Shown here piece by piece: positions 37,441 through 50,333 of a stretch of DNA of 64,000 nucleotides; position 1 is the first letter of the stretch, and the number at the start of each line of letters is the position of its first letter. A program made the position numbers and the translations under genes. This stretch comes from Paragordius varius. Taxonomy: Eukaryota; Nematomorpha. The notes beneath the pieces were generated by a model. That model had not been told where the DNA came from and did not search any database. It saw only the letters and a list, made by a program, of their open reading frames with translations. The DNA lies in contig OZ176051.1 in assembly GCA_964247055.1 (NCBI GenBank), positions 1,364,001 to 1,428,000 of the forward strand, given 5' to 3'.

Positions 37441-38504
37441 GTTAGTTTTTTATATTATTTAATAAATAATATGTAAAATGTCTTTTTATACGGTAAAATA
37501 TTTGTCCACCAATACTTATATATATAAATATATATATTATTATGCAACGGTAAATCAACTAAACAAATTATTTTAATTATATTTATTAATATATTTGCAT
37601 ACATTTGATTATGTTTGTTTTTGATTCTGGTTGGTTTAAATAATTTATAACATACATCTATCTTTGAAGTTTGGCATTTAAGCATGGCTATTCTGACGAA
37701 ATGGTTAAGATAGCTACATGTGAAATAAAATCAATAAAAAAAAGAGACGTCTCGTCCACTATTTCGATATTCAATATTGCGCAATTATTCTTTTAGCATG
37801 GGTCAAACACCAGATGTAATTATTAAAAATATTTTTTATAATTTCTACAATTTTATTTTTAAAGCAGTTGGTTGCACAATATTTGATTAACACTTGGATA
37901 CAACACACCATTTTAGTCCTTCGTTTCGAATTGGGGTAGTTGGATACCTCAGGCCTGTTTAAAATCAAATACTTTAGTATGGAAAGAATCGAAACCATGG
38001 CAAAATTTTGTACTTATATAACTTTAATAAACCGAAATATATAAAAAAATTTAAAAACACTTGATATTACTTATTTCATGCTAAAATCGAAAGGTAAAAA
38101 TTTCGTCAACGATGTGTTAAATGGTAAAATTAAGAAAAAATACAAAGTAAACCGCTCTTTCTATTTCTATCAATGTTAGATGTAATATATATCAAAAATT
38201 AGCTTTGGTTTTACCCTTAAAATTATATGAAGTCGATATTTTGCATAAATTTTGTAAAATAAAAATGGCGTCGAAGTAGTTTGAGATGAAACTTTTTTTT
38301 CAAAACAAAATTTTATCAAGATATTTTGGCATATTTATATAATTTTTATCAGGATAGACGCATAAATTTAAATGTTTCCTACAGTAGTTTTTTAAAAATA
38401 TCTATTTAAATTTACTCTGGGGTATTTAGATACCCCAATTTGAATCGAAGTGGTAAAAAATTGAACGAAAATAACATTTAAAGCAGTGGTTTATTTAGAT
38501 AAAG
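37441..38504. other. P-Q spacer with inverted repeat fragments, unit 4
   Basis: 37,441-37,830 matches the P intron of units 5 and 6. 37,890-37,965 is the reverse complement of unit 5 at about 50,460-50,545 (TTGGGGTAGTTGGATACC against GGTATCTAACTACCCCAA). 37,998-38,504 is shared only with unit 1 and holds a second copy of the GGGGTATTTAGATACCCC near-palindrome. No gene is seen. Confidence 0.55.
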
Positions 38505-40214
38505 CTTAGCGTGGGTTGGATGGATAATTTTAGGACTCCATATTCGGAGTTTTGTATCCACGAAGTAGCTTCCTCCATAAATTACGATCTTTACATTGTT
38601 CTGTGGAAAGGCTACGTTGATTCAAGTTCATTTTTATATTATCATAATAAGAAAAGAGTGGTCGTCCCTTTCTTCTATTCCCATCAACATTAATGTTTTC
38701 AACTGTTTTTAACGGATGGGTGGCGTCTCTTCTCTGAGTATGACCGTATAGACGCAATCTGTTTATTTGAATTATATAATCGATTTTATCGGTTTTTTTT
38801 AATGAAAATTGGTAATTCTGGTGTACGAAAGCAGCTTTTGAGTATTCGGTTCTCACTGGTTAGGAGTTTTGTTTGATTTATTTTGTTAATGCCCAGGTTT
38901 CAGAACCATAGGTAAGAGCAGGTCTTATTCCTACCTTGTAAAGATACCATTTACGATTGTTAACATTTTTTTGGAAAACATATTTTAACTGATTATATTT
39001 TATCCAACCTTGTTGTATTTTTCTTTTGATAGCCTTTTGTGGGTGATGATATGGCATCTCCTAGGTATACGAAAGAGTCAACCAATTCGATGTCATGTCC
39101 ATCAATGTTAAGTAGCTTTGGTCGATTAAAATTATTATTGCCTGGGTCTAAGCAATTTAAACATTTAAAATTTATTACATTTGTTAACTTGTCTTTTATT
39201 TTAGAGCACTTTTTGTGTACCCACATTTGACATGATATACATTTAATGGAATTCGAACGTACTTCTTTACTGCAAATGGAACAGGGGTATCTGGGTGTTT
39301 CACTTTCACCCGTTATCATTATTTTTGTTTTTGTGGCGTTTATAATCATTCCATATTGTTCGAGGCATTTCTTCCACATGGTATATGTATTTACCATTTG
39401 ATCCCATGATCGTGTCGTTATCACGAGGTCGTCGGCGAATAACATTTCCCAAGGGCATTCAGTTCTTATGTCTTGCGTTGCCGCATCCATTATAGTTATA
39501 AAAAGGAGTGGACTTAGGACTGAACCCTGATGTAGTCCAGCATTGGTTGGGAAATTGCTTTACCGATATTGGTTCTAATGTTGGTTGTTGTATTTTTGTA
39601 AAGAAATAGTAAGATTTGTATGGTGTGTTCCTCTATTCCGTTTTTACGTAGTGCCCATTGAATTGTGGAGCGTGGTATTTGATCAAACGCACGTTCCAGA
39701 TCTACAAAGACATGGTATAGCTTTTGTTTCTTTTCCAGATATTTATTGTAAGCGTCTTAGGATAAACAAGGGATCTATTGTGCTACTGTTTGGACGGAAT
39801 GCAAACTGATTCGAATCTATGTTTAAATGTTTTCTCAGCCTGTTTTCTAATATATTTTCGAATATTTTCAGTGTGTGTTCCAGAAGTTTTAAAGGTCGGT
39901 AGGACGATGTTTTTAGTCGATCGCCTATATTTTTATAAATGGGGATTATTATGCTGTTCTTCCAATCGCTGGGAGTTTGGTTTGTAATTATTATTTGGTT
40001 TAAGAGTATTGTCAGATACTCAACACCTATTGCCACCTCCCCGTGGTGTTGGCCGGGGCAGGAAAATGCGCTAACGGCAAAGGCCAGTTTTCTAATGATC
40101 TGTAAAATCATTAGTTGTACACAAGGGCATGTGATACGTAAAAATTGCCTCAATAAACCATGAAGTATAATAATAATATGAATATGAAAGAACACTAAAA
40201 CCTTAGCGCGGGTT
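38505..40214 (-). mobile_element. 5'-truncated LINE with target duplications, unit 4
   Basis: The body is 38518-40201 between CTTAGCGTGGGTT (38505-38517) and CTTAGCGCGGGTT (40202-40214). Reverse transcriptase keeps FADDL and SDWKNSIIIPIYK. A PHD-like zinc finger is complete here (CSICSKEV, CISCQMWVHKKC, KCLNC). The C-terminal block ends RGYKTPNMES stop, leaving only a very short 3' tail. One frame break lies between the two RT parts (about 39,490-39,743), with others further on. The first roughly 170 bp at the 5' end (40,035-40,200) are GC-richer, do not look like LINE coding, and may come from another transcript. This copy is older than the 1/4 duplication and lies at the identical site. Confidence 0.9.
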
Positions 40215-41945
40215 ATAGATTAAAAATGAAAAAAATGTTAACATAGGGTAACTAAAAAAATATTATAATATTCTGACAGAATTTTATATCTGGAATATAA
40301 CGGTGCTTTTGGTTTTGGAGCTTGCGAGTGAAAGAAAGTTATCTACACTTCGGCAAGTGGTCCATATCAGAAAATGGCAAAATTCGCACTCATTTTTTTG
40401 AATAAATATTTTTAGTGAGAGCTAAAAGCTTCATTCCAAAAAATATCACTAAAAATTATGAACTTCATATAAAAAGCAAAAAAAATTCAATTTTTTGATG
40501 TGGGCTTCGAAAGTCCCAAAATCTTTTCGCTCCTCTAAAATGTCTAGTTTCCTTAAAATAAACGCTAAAATGGAGAGCTTACGCGATAAAAATTTTAAAT
40601 ATATGCTAAATTTTGATAACACTAAAAATATTTTTTAAAAATGCATACTATTTTAAAAATTTAATTTTTGCAAAACTTTGTTGAAGCATACTTTATACTA
40701 TCTTGAGACAATATGGAAACGGTATAAAAACGCTTTAAGACACTATAAAACACATTTTTAAATTAGATGCTGCTTAATTTTTTACCTGAGAATTTTAGTA
40801 CAAAGCGTTTGCTTAATTGGGGAGTTTTTGTAATAAAACACATATTTGCTTAATCTTGAAGACCTGGATCCTGTGGTGTATGATTAACAATCATTTTTAA
40901 TAAAATACTGTACATAAACATACTAAAACTAAGTTTTGTTAGTGGCGCTGGTTAAACCGTGGTAAAAAATTTAACAATCCATATAAATGCATTGGTTTTT
41001 ATGGTGGAGCGAGCGCTTTTAAAAATGGAATTGTTTTCTGAAATTTTTATCCCGATAGAACTTTGATTAAAACAGACCCATATCTAGACCAATTATAGTT
41101 TTATCCAAATAATTGACATCATATTAAATATTTTGTACTCTTTTCATATAAGTTTAAATTTTAGATATATGGCCTTGTCATTTGATTCATGGGTCGTATG
41201 AACAAATCACTTATGATTTTATCGAATAGAACAGGATGGCATTACATTTTTTGATTATGGCAATGATTGTATTATAATTCAATATTAATAATCAATATAT
41301 TAACATGCGAAAAGTGGCTAAAACGAATGTATATATATATTTTTATCATAATCTACACAGATTGATAAACTTTGCTATTGATAGATTAGTAAGTTTTTTT
41401 ACCCATAATTAAGGGATATTTGACCTTCCAGATTTAAAAATATATCAACGGAATGGCGCATATATAAATGAAATGTAAGACTATAACTAAAACAAACCTA
41501 TATGTTTTTTTGGTAAATTGTATAAAAATATTGTAAAAGCTTTTAGATAAATACGACATAATGACGTTACTAGAGGTAAAAATTGTTAATAAAATACATT
41601 TATTTTTGACAACTATTAAAATACATATTTTAGCCCCTTGAGATAGTTTTCGACAATTATACATCCGTGTATCTATGCATATTTTAATAATTTAATTCCC
41701 ATGATATAACCCAAGAGACATCCATGAATTTGTATAAATAAGATTAAAAACGAGAGTCGCCATAATATAATTTTCATTTAATCGGTAAAAAATGTTTGAT
41801 CAACACTATTAATCACACATCGGAAATAATATATATGTTAGTTTTTAATTTTCGCTATTAAATTGATGATTTTTATAAATAACGCCTAGATATTTATACA
41901 ATATTATATATAATATCATAAGAACGTAATTACTATTTTAGAATT
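40215..41945. other. P-Q spacer, class I, unit 4
   Basis: It is shared with units 1 and 5. The MITE found before Q1, Q2, Q3 and Q5 is missing here. The sequence passes from CCTAGATATTTATA to AAGAACGTAATTAC in about 35 bp. The candidate relict exon near 41,197 has a stop. Confidence 0.5.
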
Positions 41946-42497
41946 ATGAGTTTTAACAATTTAACATTGGTCGTAACTACAATACCGTATTGGTATGGGG
42001 TAGGGGAGGTGAAATATTGTTTTTATGAAAAAAGACATTATAAATATTCACTTCTACAATATTATTCATGGCGCCCAGATACTTTGGAATGGGAAAGAAT
42101 TGTTTTAACCGAAGATCAGTTGACGAAAAAAATTGAACCCTTTTATGGTCATTATATTTTACATATAAAATATCCAGAAATTAGAGAAATCATAAACAGT
42201 AATAGTTATAAGGAACAAGATTATACAAATGTTGATGGTAATGATAGGAATAAAGTTGCAAACATCATAAAAGAATATGTTGAAAAATACAAAGCCATGC
42301 AGAATAATGAATTGAAAACTGCTATAAATTCATTGCCAATCAAATTATTTGAACAGTCTACGGATGTAACCACAGAACTTACAAATGTAGATCTTATCGA
42401 TGATTCGACTGAAATTTCTTCCAGAAAATTTAACAGTTGGTGGCTTTTTACAGAATGTTATTTTAATAATCCGTTATATACCATGAATATGCATTAA
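41946..42497 (+). CDS. Q4: unknown 183-aa protein (unit 4)
   Basis: Open frame from MSFNNLTLV to TMNMH. The region after LTLV differs (VTTIPYWYG) and is one codon shorter than Q3. Otherwise there are only substitutions (SLLQYY, YGHYI, INSNSY). It lies 43 bases downstream of an AT-rich stretch and directly after CTATTTTAG. Family and function are unknown. Confidence 0.75.
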   Translation: MSFNNLTLVVTTIPYWYGVGEVKYCFYEKRHYKYSLLQYYSWRPDTLEWERIVLTEDQLTKKIEPFYGHYILHIKYPEIREIINSNSYKEQDYTNVDGNDRNKVANIIKEYVEKYKAMQNNELKTAINSLPIKLFEQSTDVTTELTNVDLIDDSTEISSRKFNSWWLFTECYFNNPLYTMNMH

Positions 42498-42546
42498 GAG
42501 AATTTTCTGGATTTTTTAATAAAACAATTACTAAACACAACATTTA

Positions 42547-45500
42547 TTAGTTACAAGGGCACGGTCTAGAAACCAAAGGTTTTTGTCTATATCGAGAACA
42601 TATGCTATCATCAATTAAATCTTTTAGCGACGGGTCTTTGACACAAAAAACTGACCGATACTGTAATGTTGGGCTGAAATATAGAGATGATTCATTTTTT
42701 GAATGGTATAATGGAAAAGTTGTATTAGCTTCCTTTGTTGTTTCGCGGCAAAAACAAGGTTGCCAGTATCCTAACCACCAAAAAGGGAGGCAAGTAAAAT
42801 TATTGCATTTTCGGGATAAAACAGCTTTAGGTTTTGGTTGAGGACAAAGTTTATCGCTCACTTTGAGTCCAGATATGGAATTGGCACAAAAATAAGCCTT
42901 ATTTTGTGTGCCACCCCATTTGTTGTTATTATTAGAATTTTCAAAACTACATTTTTTATTGCATGGACTCCAATCAGTTAATGCCCAGATGTATGATGCG
43001 TTGGTGAGATCATTGGAATTTAAACTTATGTTTGACTTTACAGATTTGTGATAATAGGTGACAGAAATATTGATTGAAACATTTAACTGAGTAATAAGAA
43101 CATAAACGATCAGATCTTTTTCGAGTGGACCCACGATAGAAATAAATTCTTGCTGACTTTTTTTGGTTGAAGTATAGTTATAAACGACGGCTTTTACAGC
43201 CGATGAACTTTTTACTATATGCACCCCAAACCAGGTGATTGTTAAATTGCCATTAAGCATATATTCGGCATCTTGTGCATAAGCCAGAGCTAGATAATTA
43301 GCATTCTCACTCATTTCTTGAATGGTTATTTGTGTTGCATCTTTTGGAATGGTTGTTACACTCAAATACGAGCTTGCATTGTTCTCCAAAAAACTATTCT
43401 CAACTTGACTTGTGTTTAGAAAAACATAATTTTCCACTTTTTTGCAATTTTTATTGCGTCCATCACAGATGAGACAATTATCTTTCCTAGCTCGGCTCTC
43501 GAGTCGTCGATCGCAAGCTATCGGATGACAAAGTCCTTCTATACAAACACCATCTATAAACATACGAATCATTAAGATAAAAAGAAATAGTAATAAGCTT
43601 AAAGAGTTTCCTATTATCCAGCTTTTGTTAATTAAAACTGGAGGAGTTAAAGAAAATCGTTTATTTTACTTATGCACCGTTTACCCGATTAAAAAATAGT
43701 ATTTTAACCAATATTTGTAATATATTTGCAAATAACTTTACTTACTGTATTCGATATCATTTTTAATTTCTAGTGGCGTCTGTTCAAAACTAGCACTTCC
43801 CATATTACACAATGTCCCATCTCGTAAACTGTGAGCATAGGAATCGATCCTTTCTAAGCTAACATTTTTCGTAATATTTGGATGTGAAATTAAACTTTGA
43901 GATTCATTTAGTTTTTCCTCGTTTGGCACGGATGATTGATATTCCGATTGAATATTTTTGCAGTTTAAGTGACAGGCAGGAGCGCCATACATGATGGTTT
44001 GATGGTCAAAAATCCAAGTTGAATTGCATATTCCTTTAACTTTACATCCATACTCCTGACATTGGTAATTAGGATTGTATTCTGCTCAAATAGATTTCAA
44101 TTGATTATTTATAAATTAAAACAAAAATTGAAATTATACGGACAAAATGTAACAATTTTTTTCAAAAGACAACCATACTTTTTAAAACCCTAATTTATCC
44201 TATAAAAAAACATTTGATTAAATCGTAAAATACATAAAATTGATTGTGATACCAATTTACATTTCTATAATATACTTTGTAGTTTAAAACAATGAATTCT
44301 ATTTAAAAAATTTAAAATTAAAAAAGTATGGTTGTCTTTTAGAAAAATATTTGTCTTTATGTTTCACGTTTGTCCGTATAAAGCTGTTGATATATTAATG
44401 TTTTGCCAGAGTTCCTATATAATAACAATTTGAAAATTATAATTATAGGTTTTTATAAATTTATATATAAGTTGAATTAAGCACCAAATAAGAAAAATAC
44501 AGATTATAATATATTTCAATGCCATCAGATACAAATTTATCGTTGACTCTAAAAATAATATTATCAATATTTTGAGATTTCAGGCTGTTACCTTCTTGCA
44601 AAGTGCTTAGATGCGCCTTAATATACGACGATTCCCCTATTCCGACTCTAATCCGAACGAAAATTTATTACTTTTAATATGATTAACGTATGGTGCAAAG
44701 TTAACTCTTATACAACTGACATAAAGATATCTGTTTTTTAAAATATAATATTTAGATAAAAAACTTAACTTTTATTAATTATAGTGTTTTCATAATATTA
44801 CCTTCATACTCATTTTCTTTCTTACAATCCCTTAAGTTGCATGTTTTATAGCGGGTTTTTCGACCAACACAAAAGGTCCCGTCGTTTGTCGGACTTTATT
44901 AATTTATTAGATATGATCAAATATAACTTCAAATTCACCCTTAAGCAATTCAAATTTACCCTTATACAATTCAAATTAACCCTAAAATTATGTGTTTTTA
45001 AAGATTAAATATATTTTTTTACATTTTTAAAAATGAAATTTTATGTAAAATTTAAAACCTAGATATATTTTATATTAATGATGAGTTATATTAGCCCGAT
45101 AAGACAATTCATTTTTAGGGTGAATTTAAATTGTAAATGGTATATTACTAATTCTGATTATAGAATAAAGGGTATATAAAAAAAATGATTCTATATTACA
45201 TATTGGTTATAAGATATTTTTAATCCAAATATTACTTTGATTGGAGGCCCTTAATTTAGAAAATATGGTAAAATATTAAATTATCATATTAATCGAATTA
45301 GAAAACATAAATAATAAATAAATTATTACTAGATCGAAACAATTTCGTTGATATTAATTTTCTTAAACCATAAATAATTTACGTGGGATTATCACATGCC
45401 CGAGTTGATTTGGAAAGACCTATACCGCAAGATTTACTACACGGAGTCCAAGGGCCCCAATGTCCCCAATTTCCTATTTGTTGGAAAATTTTATCATTAA

Positions 45501-48162
45501 GTTGTCTTAGAGTCTGAGTTACTGCAATACATTCCTTATTGTAACACCATTTATTAACTCCACAATAGGTCCCATCCTCAACCATTTTCATTTTACTGAT
45601 GCATTTACCATTCACTTTACACCAGAGTGTACCACTGCATATATCCTGTTCTCGTTATCAATCAAAAGTGAGAAATTTTGAGCAAATTTACAAATAATAT
45701 AACCGTAATATTTCATTTTATTTTATCTTTTGTAAAATATTAATCAAAATTATGAAGCAAATCACACCGTAAAATCTTTTAAAATACTATGATATATTTT
45801 ATATATAATTTTAGTGTCTTAGAAATTTCATAATTGTGTTAAATTTAAAATATTGTACAAATAAATATATATTATTGAGTGTATCTCTAAAATAAAAGTT
45901 AATTAAATAACAAAATTCAAATTAATAATATAATTAACCATCCAAATTTTGGGGGTAGATTGCGATTCCAAAATATTTAAACAAAATTTTATTTAGAATT
46001 TTGATATAAACAGAAAATAAATTACCACCTTTTGGGACAAAAAAATCAATTATAATAATAATTATGACCTTAAAATTTGAAATATGTAAGGATTATATCT
46101 GTGGACGAACTTTGAATATTTATATATGTATATATAAATCAAATTTATATTTTTAGTACGAAAATATTAATATTACTTCTATACCGGGACAGTAAGTGGT
46201 ATTTCGTAGGCCCATGTTTAATTGGCATTGGTGATCTAAGTTGTATTGAGTTCCCAAAAAATCGGTGGCTATTTTGGCATTCAAAACTGGATCGAAGGGT
46301 TTAAAGTGTAAAATGGTAAAATTTCGATAAACATCCAGAAATATTGAAGGTGTATCTATAGAGTCTATGGTTAAATTTTTTATGATATGACTTAAATTTT
46401 TTTCTTGTCCATCCACAGTTTTCAAATGTTGAATTAAGTGTTGGGACAAATTCTTTTCATAAGCCTCTGTGTCGGTGACTGTCACATATTCAGTAAAGGG
46501 TTCAATATATAATAACATTGACTCCTTTTCTATGATAGTTTTTTGTGGATGGGTGGAGGACATATTTTCGCTATTTGCCTTTAAACAATCTGCATTTTGT
46601 TTTTGAATGAAACCGGTTAACTCTTGATAACTACAATTGGACCATATAAGATCGGCCTCTAAACTTTGGGGTAACTGAGAATCCATAATGTATGGCATTT
46701 TTTTGGATTCATTATTTTGCTTTTTTTGACTTCGATTAACATTGTGCCTTAAACAAAATTCCATTGTATCATGTTTCATACCTAATCTAACACCAACAGA
46801 AACAACAATAGATGGCCAATAAAGTATATAACTTTTTCAAAAAAAATATTTTAATTAAGGCCCATTTGAATTTATTATTTTGGATGTCATATTTTACAGT
46901 AAAACTTTTGTTGTAGATAAATTATTTTTTGTTATAAAGTATTAAAACCGCATGTATTATCAATTTTGAAACCATGAAATTCAGATATGTTTAGAAACAT
47001 GAAAAAAACTTTATTAATGTTAATAAAATGGTTTTTTACTATACATGCATATAAAAAGTTATATCTTAGGATCATCTTGTATTTTAGCTAGGATTCCCAA
47101 ACCGCTAACACACCTTTAAATGCTGATTATAAAGTAAAATACAGCATTTTTGCCCTTTATATTTTAAGTATTTGGTATTTTCTTAAGAAACTTATTTAAT
47201 TTTCTTTTGCTCAAAAATATTCCCCCAAAATAGTTTTTTCCTATCTCAAGTTTTAATGAAGTAATTTACAAATGTCCAAATTCATGTGCAATGGTGAATG
47301 CTGTGCTTAGTCCAGTATCTTCTGCAATGACACAACTTCTGCCATTCTGACAAATGGAACCGACTTCGGCCATTCCTAAAGTATTACAAGGCGTGTAATT
47401 CTGAGCGCATAAATCTAATCTAGTACAAATTATGCAACATCCTTAAGAATGTGAAATCAACTTTTTATTTAATAAGCAAACACTTTTTAAATATAATTGT
47501 TCAGTTTATTTACCTCATTTCTAAAACTTGTAATTGCAAAAAATAATTCTATGAAGGAAAAAATACTTTGTTATCATGATGGCCACGTGATAAGATGGAA
47601 CCAAGTGACTTTTATTGAATAATGTGTATTGCCAAGCACAGAAGCTTTTTAAGTAATCATCAGCATTGATTGTCATATTAACGGATTTAGGCTTAATGTT
47701 ATAAAATTGATGATTATAAAAAAAATATTAAAAAAATTTAAAAATTACGATTGTCTTCAAATGTATCATAGAGTTCCATTCTATGGTAAGAGGGAATCCA
47801 AAACTTGAACGTTTAAATATGGAGTTAACCTTAATGTATAAATTATGTTAACCTAATCGTATTTAAAATTAACGAAAATCCCAGATTGGTTAAGATAAGG
47901 TTGAAATATATATATAAAATTTGAATTATACGGATTTTAAAAACATAAAGATAATTTAACTTACCGAATGCATCAAAGTATATATGTAAGCTTCAATATC
48001 ATAATTTTTGTAATGCAAAACAAAAGATTGATCAGTAAAAACTATGGCTTTGATTATCATCGCCTCTAACATTGTGGATGTGATGTGGGACGCTGAATCT
48101 TCTGTAATAGAATTAGCGTAGATTATATAAAAACAATGCAAACTCAAAAGCAGAAAATGCAT
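42547..48162 (-). CDS. ADAMTS-like secreted zinc metalloprotease, gene E (unit 5), intact
   Basis: Exons in order: 47965-48162, 47749-47829, 47567-47691, 47270-47419, 46177-46786, 45383-45645, 44802-44893, 43746-44084, 42547-43553. They join to 954 aa with correct phases. The zinc motif reads HEFGHLLGMKHD (Ile to Phe at the third position). All three histidines and the glutamate are kept. Exon 9 has one extra Asn codon in the SNNNN run. The exon 6/7 junction gives DNPT where others give DNPI. The exon 8/9 junction gives EYN, as in B and D. The first MITE in its intron is eroded, but no coding damage is seen. Confidence 0.95.
44121..44385. mobile_element. Eroded Tc1/mariner-type MITE in the exon 7/8 intron, unit 5
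   Basis: It is homologous to 541-827, but the right end stops at GTCCGTATAAAGC, having lost the CAATTTTTACTG tip. The left tip reads AAAACAAAAATTG instead of TACAGTAAAAATTG. Confidence 0.55.
44928..45141. mobile_element. Shortened MITE in the exon 6/7 intron, unit 5
   Basis: It is at the same site as in units 3, 4 and 6. The left tip is lost (AACTTCAAATTCACCC), and the right arm ends TTGTAAATGGT then ATATTAC. Confidence 0.6.
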
Positions 48163-48498
48163 TTTTAAATACTTTTAATTTAACGTAAAAGATTTTTTTC
48201 TTACAATGGCATCGCACCAAATGTTATTCAGAATATGCTGCATTAACTTAATATTTGCTTTTAATGAAAATATTCAATGGCTCATATTTCCATACTTATG
48301 CCTATATGAATAGTACATACTCTATATGTATTTATACTTATACATTGTTGCAAAAGATAATTGTTTATATCAAACACAAACACATTAATTTGAGTGTGGG
48401 AAATGGAAGTTAGTATGGTGGTGAGAAGTTGACTGTTTTATTGAAAACGCGTTAGGCAGTTTGAGTAAATTTACACTTGTTTTGTCGTACAATTTGAG
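48163..48498. promoter_or_regulatory. Shared head-to-head promoter interval, genes E and P5
   Basis: 336 bp lie between the start codons of two intact genes. This makes it the best place to look for the cassette's regulatory signals. Confidence 0.55.
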
Positions 48499-50333
48499 AT
48501 GGAAACAGATAATAATGAAATGGGAAATGAACAAAAAGGTCCTCCAATCCTACCTCCCCCATATAAGGAAGAAATTGAACCTCAAGCTCCAATGTTGGAA
48601 AACAATAATGGAGCCATTATATATCCAAATACTACTCAATTAATAACGCAAAATCAAACATCGGCTGCCTTTCAGAATGGTTATTTATAATAAAATAAAA
48701 TTTTTTTGCAGGATACAACCATCATGGCATTCCTCAACCCGTTTTTTATCCGCCACATCCACCTGTGGTTAGTTTTTTTTATTTTTTGATTAATAATTTA
48801 TAAAATGTCTTTTTTATATATCAAAAAGATTGTCCACCAATGTTATAACGGTAAATCAACTAAACTTATTATTTCAATTTTATTAATTAATACATTTGCA
48901 TTCATTTTATTGTATTTGTTTTTTATTACGTTTGGTTTAAATAATTTATAACATACAGCTATCTTTGAAGGCTTTGGCATTTAAGCATGGCTATTCTGAC
49001 TAACATGAAATGGTTAAGATAGATATATGTAAAATAAAATCAATAAAAAAAGAGACGTCTTATTGTTGTTTTTTGTTTTCTAAGGACGATATTCAATATT
49101 GCGCAATTATTCTTTTACCATGGGTCAAACACCAGATGTAATTATTAAAAATATTTTTTAATATTTTTATTTACAATTTTTATAAAAATATAAATGTTTG
49201 TATAAAAATTTAAATATTTTTAAAATATTTTCAGAAATATTTCCTATAATGAATGATCAGAAAAAAGATAACAGTGTGAAGAAAATGATATGAAATCACA
49301 CTTTAGCCTTCCTTATCTTTGAAATATGTATATTATTGGTTATTATTTTGTAATGTGTGATTAGAAATTAATTTTGTAAACGCATAATTTAATTTCATTT
49401 CCAAAGTTTTACTTAAACCTACTATTTTGATCAATATTACTGATTTATAGAATATCGTGATTAGATGATGACTTTGATAAACCAAAAACACTAGAAATAT
49501 CTTTAGATACTATAGTCATAACGTAAGATATGATGAACTTTAGTTTAAGCAATAACCAAATATGGTTTGAAAAATTTAAATTAACGAGAATTATTATTGG
49601 CCATTTTGGTATTTAAATCGTCTAGAAAGAATAATTTTCATGTCTCTCTGTTGCATATGAAATTTTTAATTTTATTAGTTAAATATTTACCTCTCTAAAT
49701 ATCCGATAAAAAGAAAATAATTACGATTTTTACGACTTTTATTACATTTTCTATTCGACTAGGTTACGGGAATGCGAGGTTTCGGTTATTATTTTCGCTA
49801 AAATAAAACGTTTTATATAAAGTATATATTTAAAATATTTTAACCAATATTTTATTATATTTTTTAATTGCTAAAATTTTACCAAGTCACCGAGATTTAA
49901 TAAAAGAAAACAACAAAAATAATACTCCTAAGCAAAATGAGTAGCTATTAGCCATTTCTGTTATGATTGTTTATCTAAAGATTTTTACTGTGCCAACTTA
50001 AAAAACTATATACCCGATTTCTATTAATATGCGTAAATTCGAAAAAAAGTTTGATACATCCCTTTGAATACCTGATTTAAATTAACGTTCGAACTATAAA
50101 GAAATCTTTAAAAGATTAAAATGTATATTTTTAAGCTTTTTAATTAGTTTGCCTTCATATTCGGTTAAAATTCGGAATCTGAATATAGACTACCCCAAAT
50201 TGAATAAAATATTTTATAATTATTTTTTATGACCATTTTCATTATTTTGTAGCAACACACTTTGATGGTTGACGCGGTTGCTCAAAGGCCGATTGCTCCA
50301 ACTACAACAGTTATAACCACTACGAAAGAGTAA
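48499..50333 (+). CDS. P5: small proline-rich PPPY protein, complete three-exon gene (unit 5)
   Basis: Exons are 48499-48679, 48712-48767 and 50253-50333, with introns of 32 bp and 1.49 kb. Phases agree (1 then 0), giving 105 aa. The order is an acidic start METDNNEMGNEQK; LPPPYKEE, a PPxY motif of the type bound by WW domains of Nedd4-like ligases; Asn/Gln-rich middle; GIPQPVFYPPHPPV in exon 2; and a Thr-rich end APTTTVITTTKE. There is no signal peptide or membrane helix. The layout resembles the N-terminal tail of LITAF-type proteins without the zinc/membrane domain, but that is only a guess. It is the only copy in the window with a 3' exon. Confidence 0.65.

Noticed and set aside
49100-50230. 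Additional genes in the long AT-rich stretch of unit 5
   Set aside because: It lies between P exons 2 and 3, has no open frame of note, and its homologue in unit 6 differs by indels. It is treated as intron.
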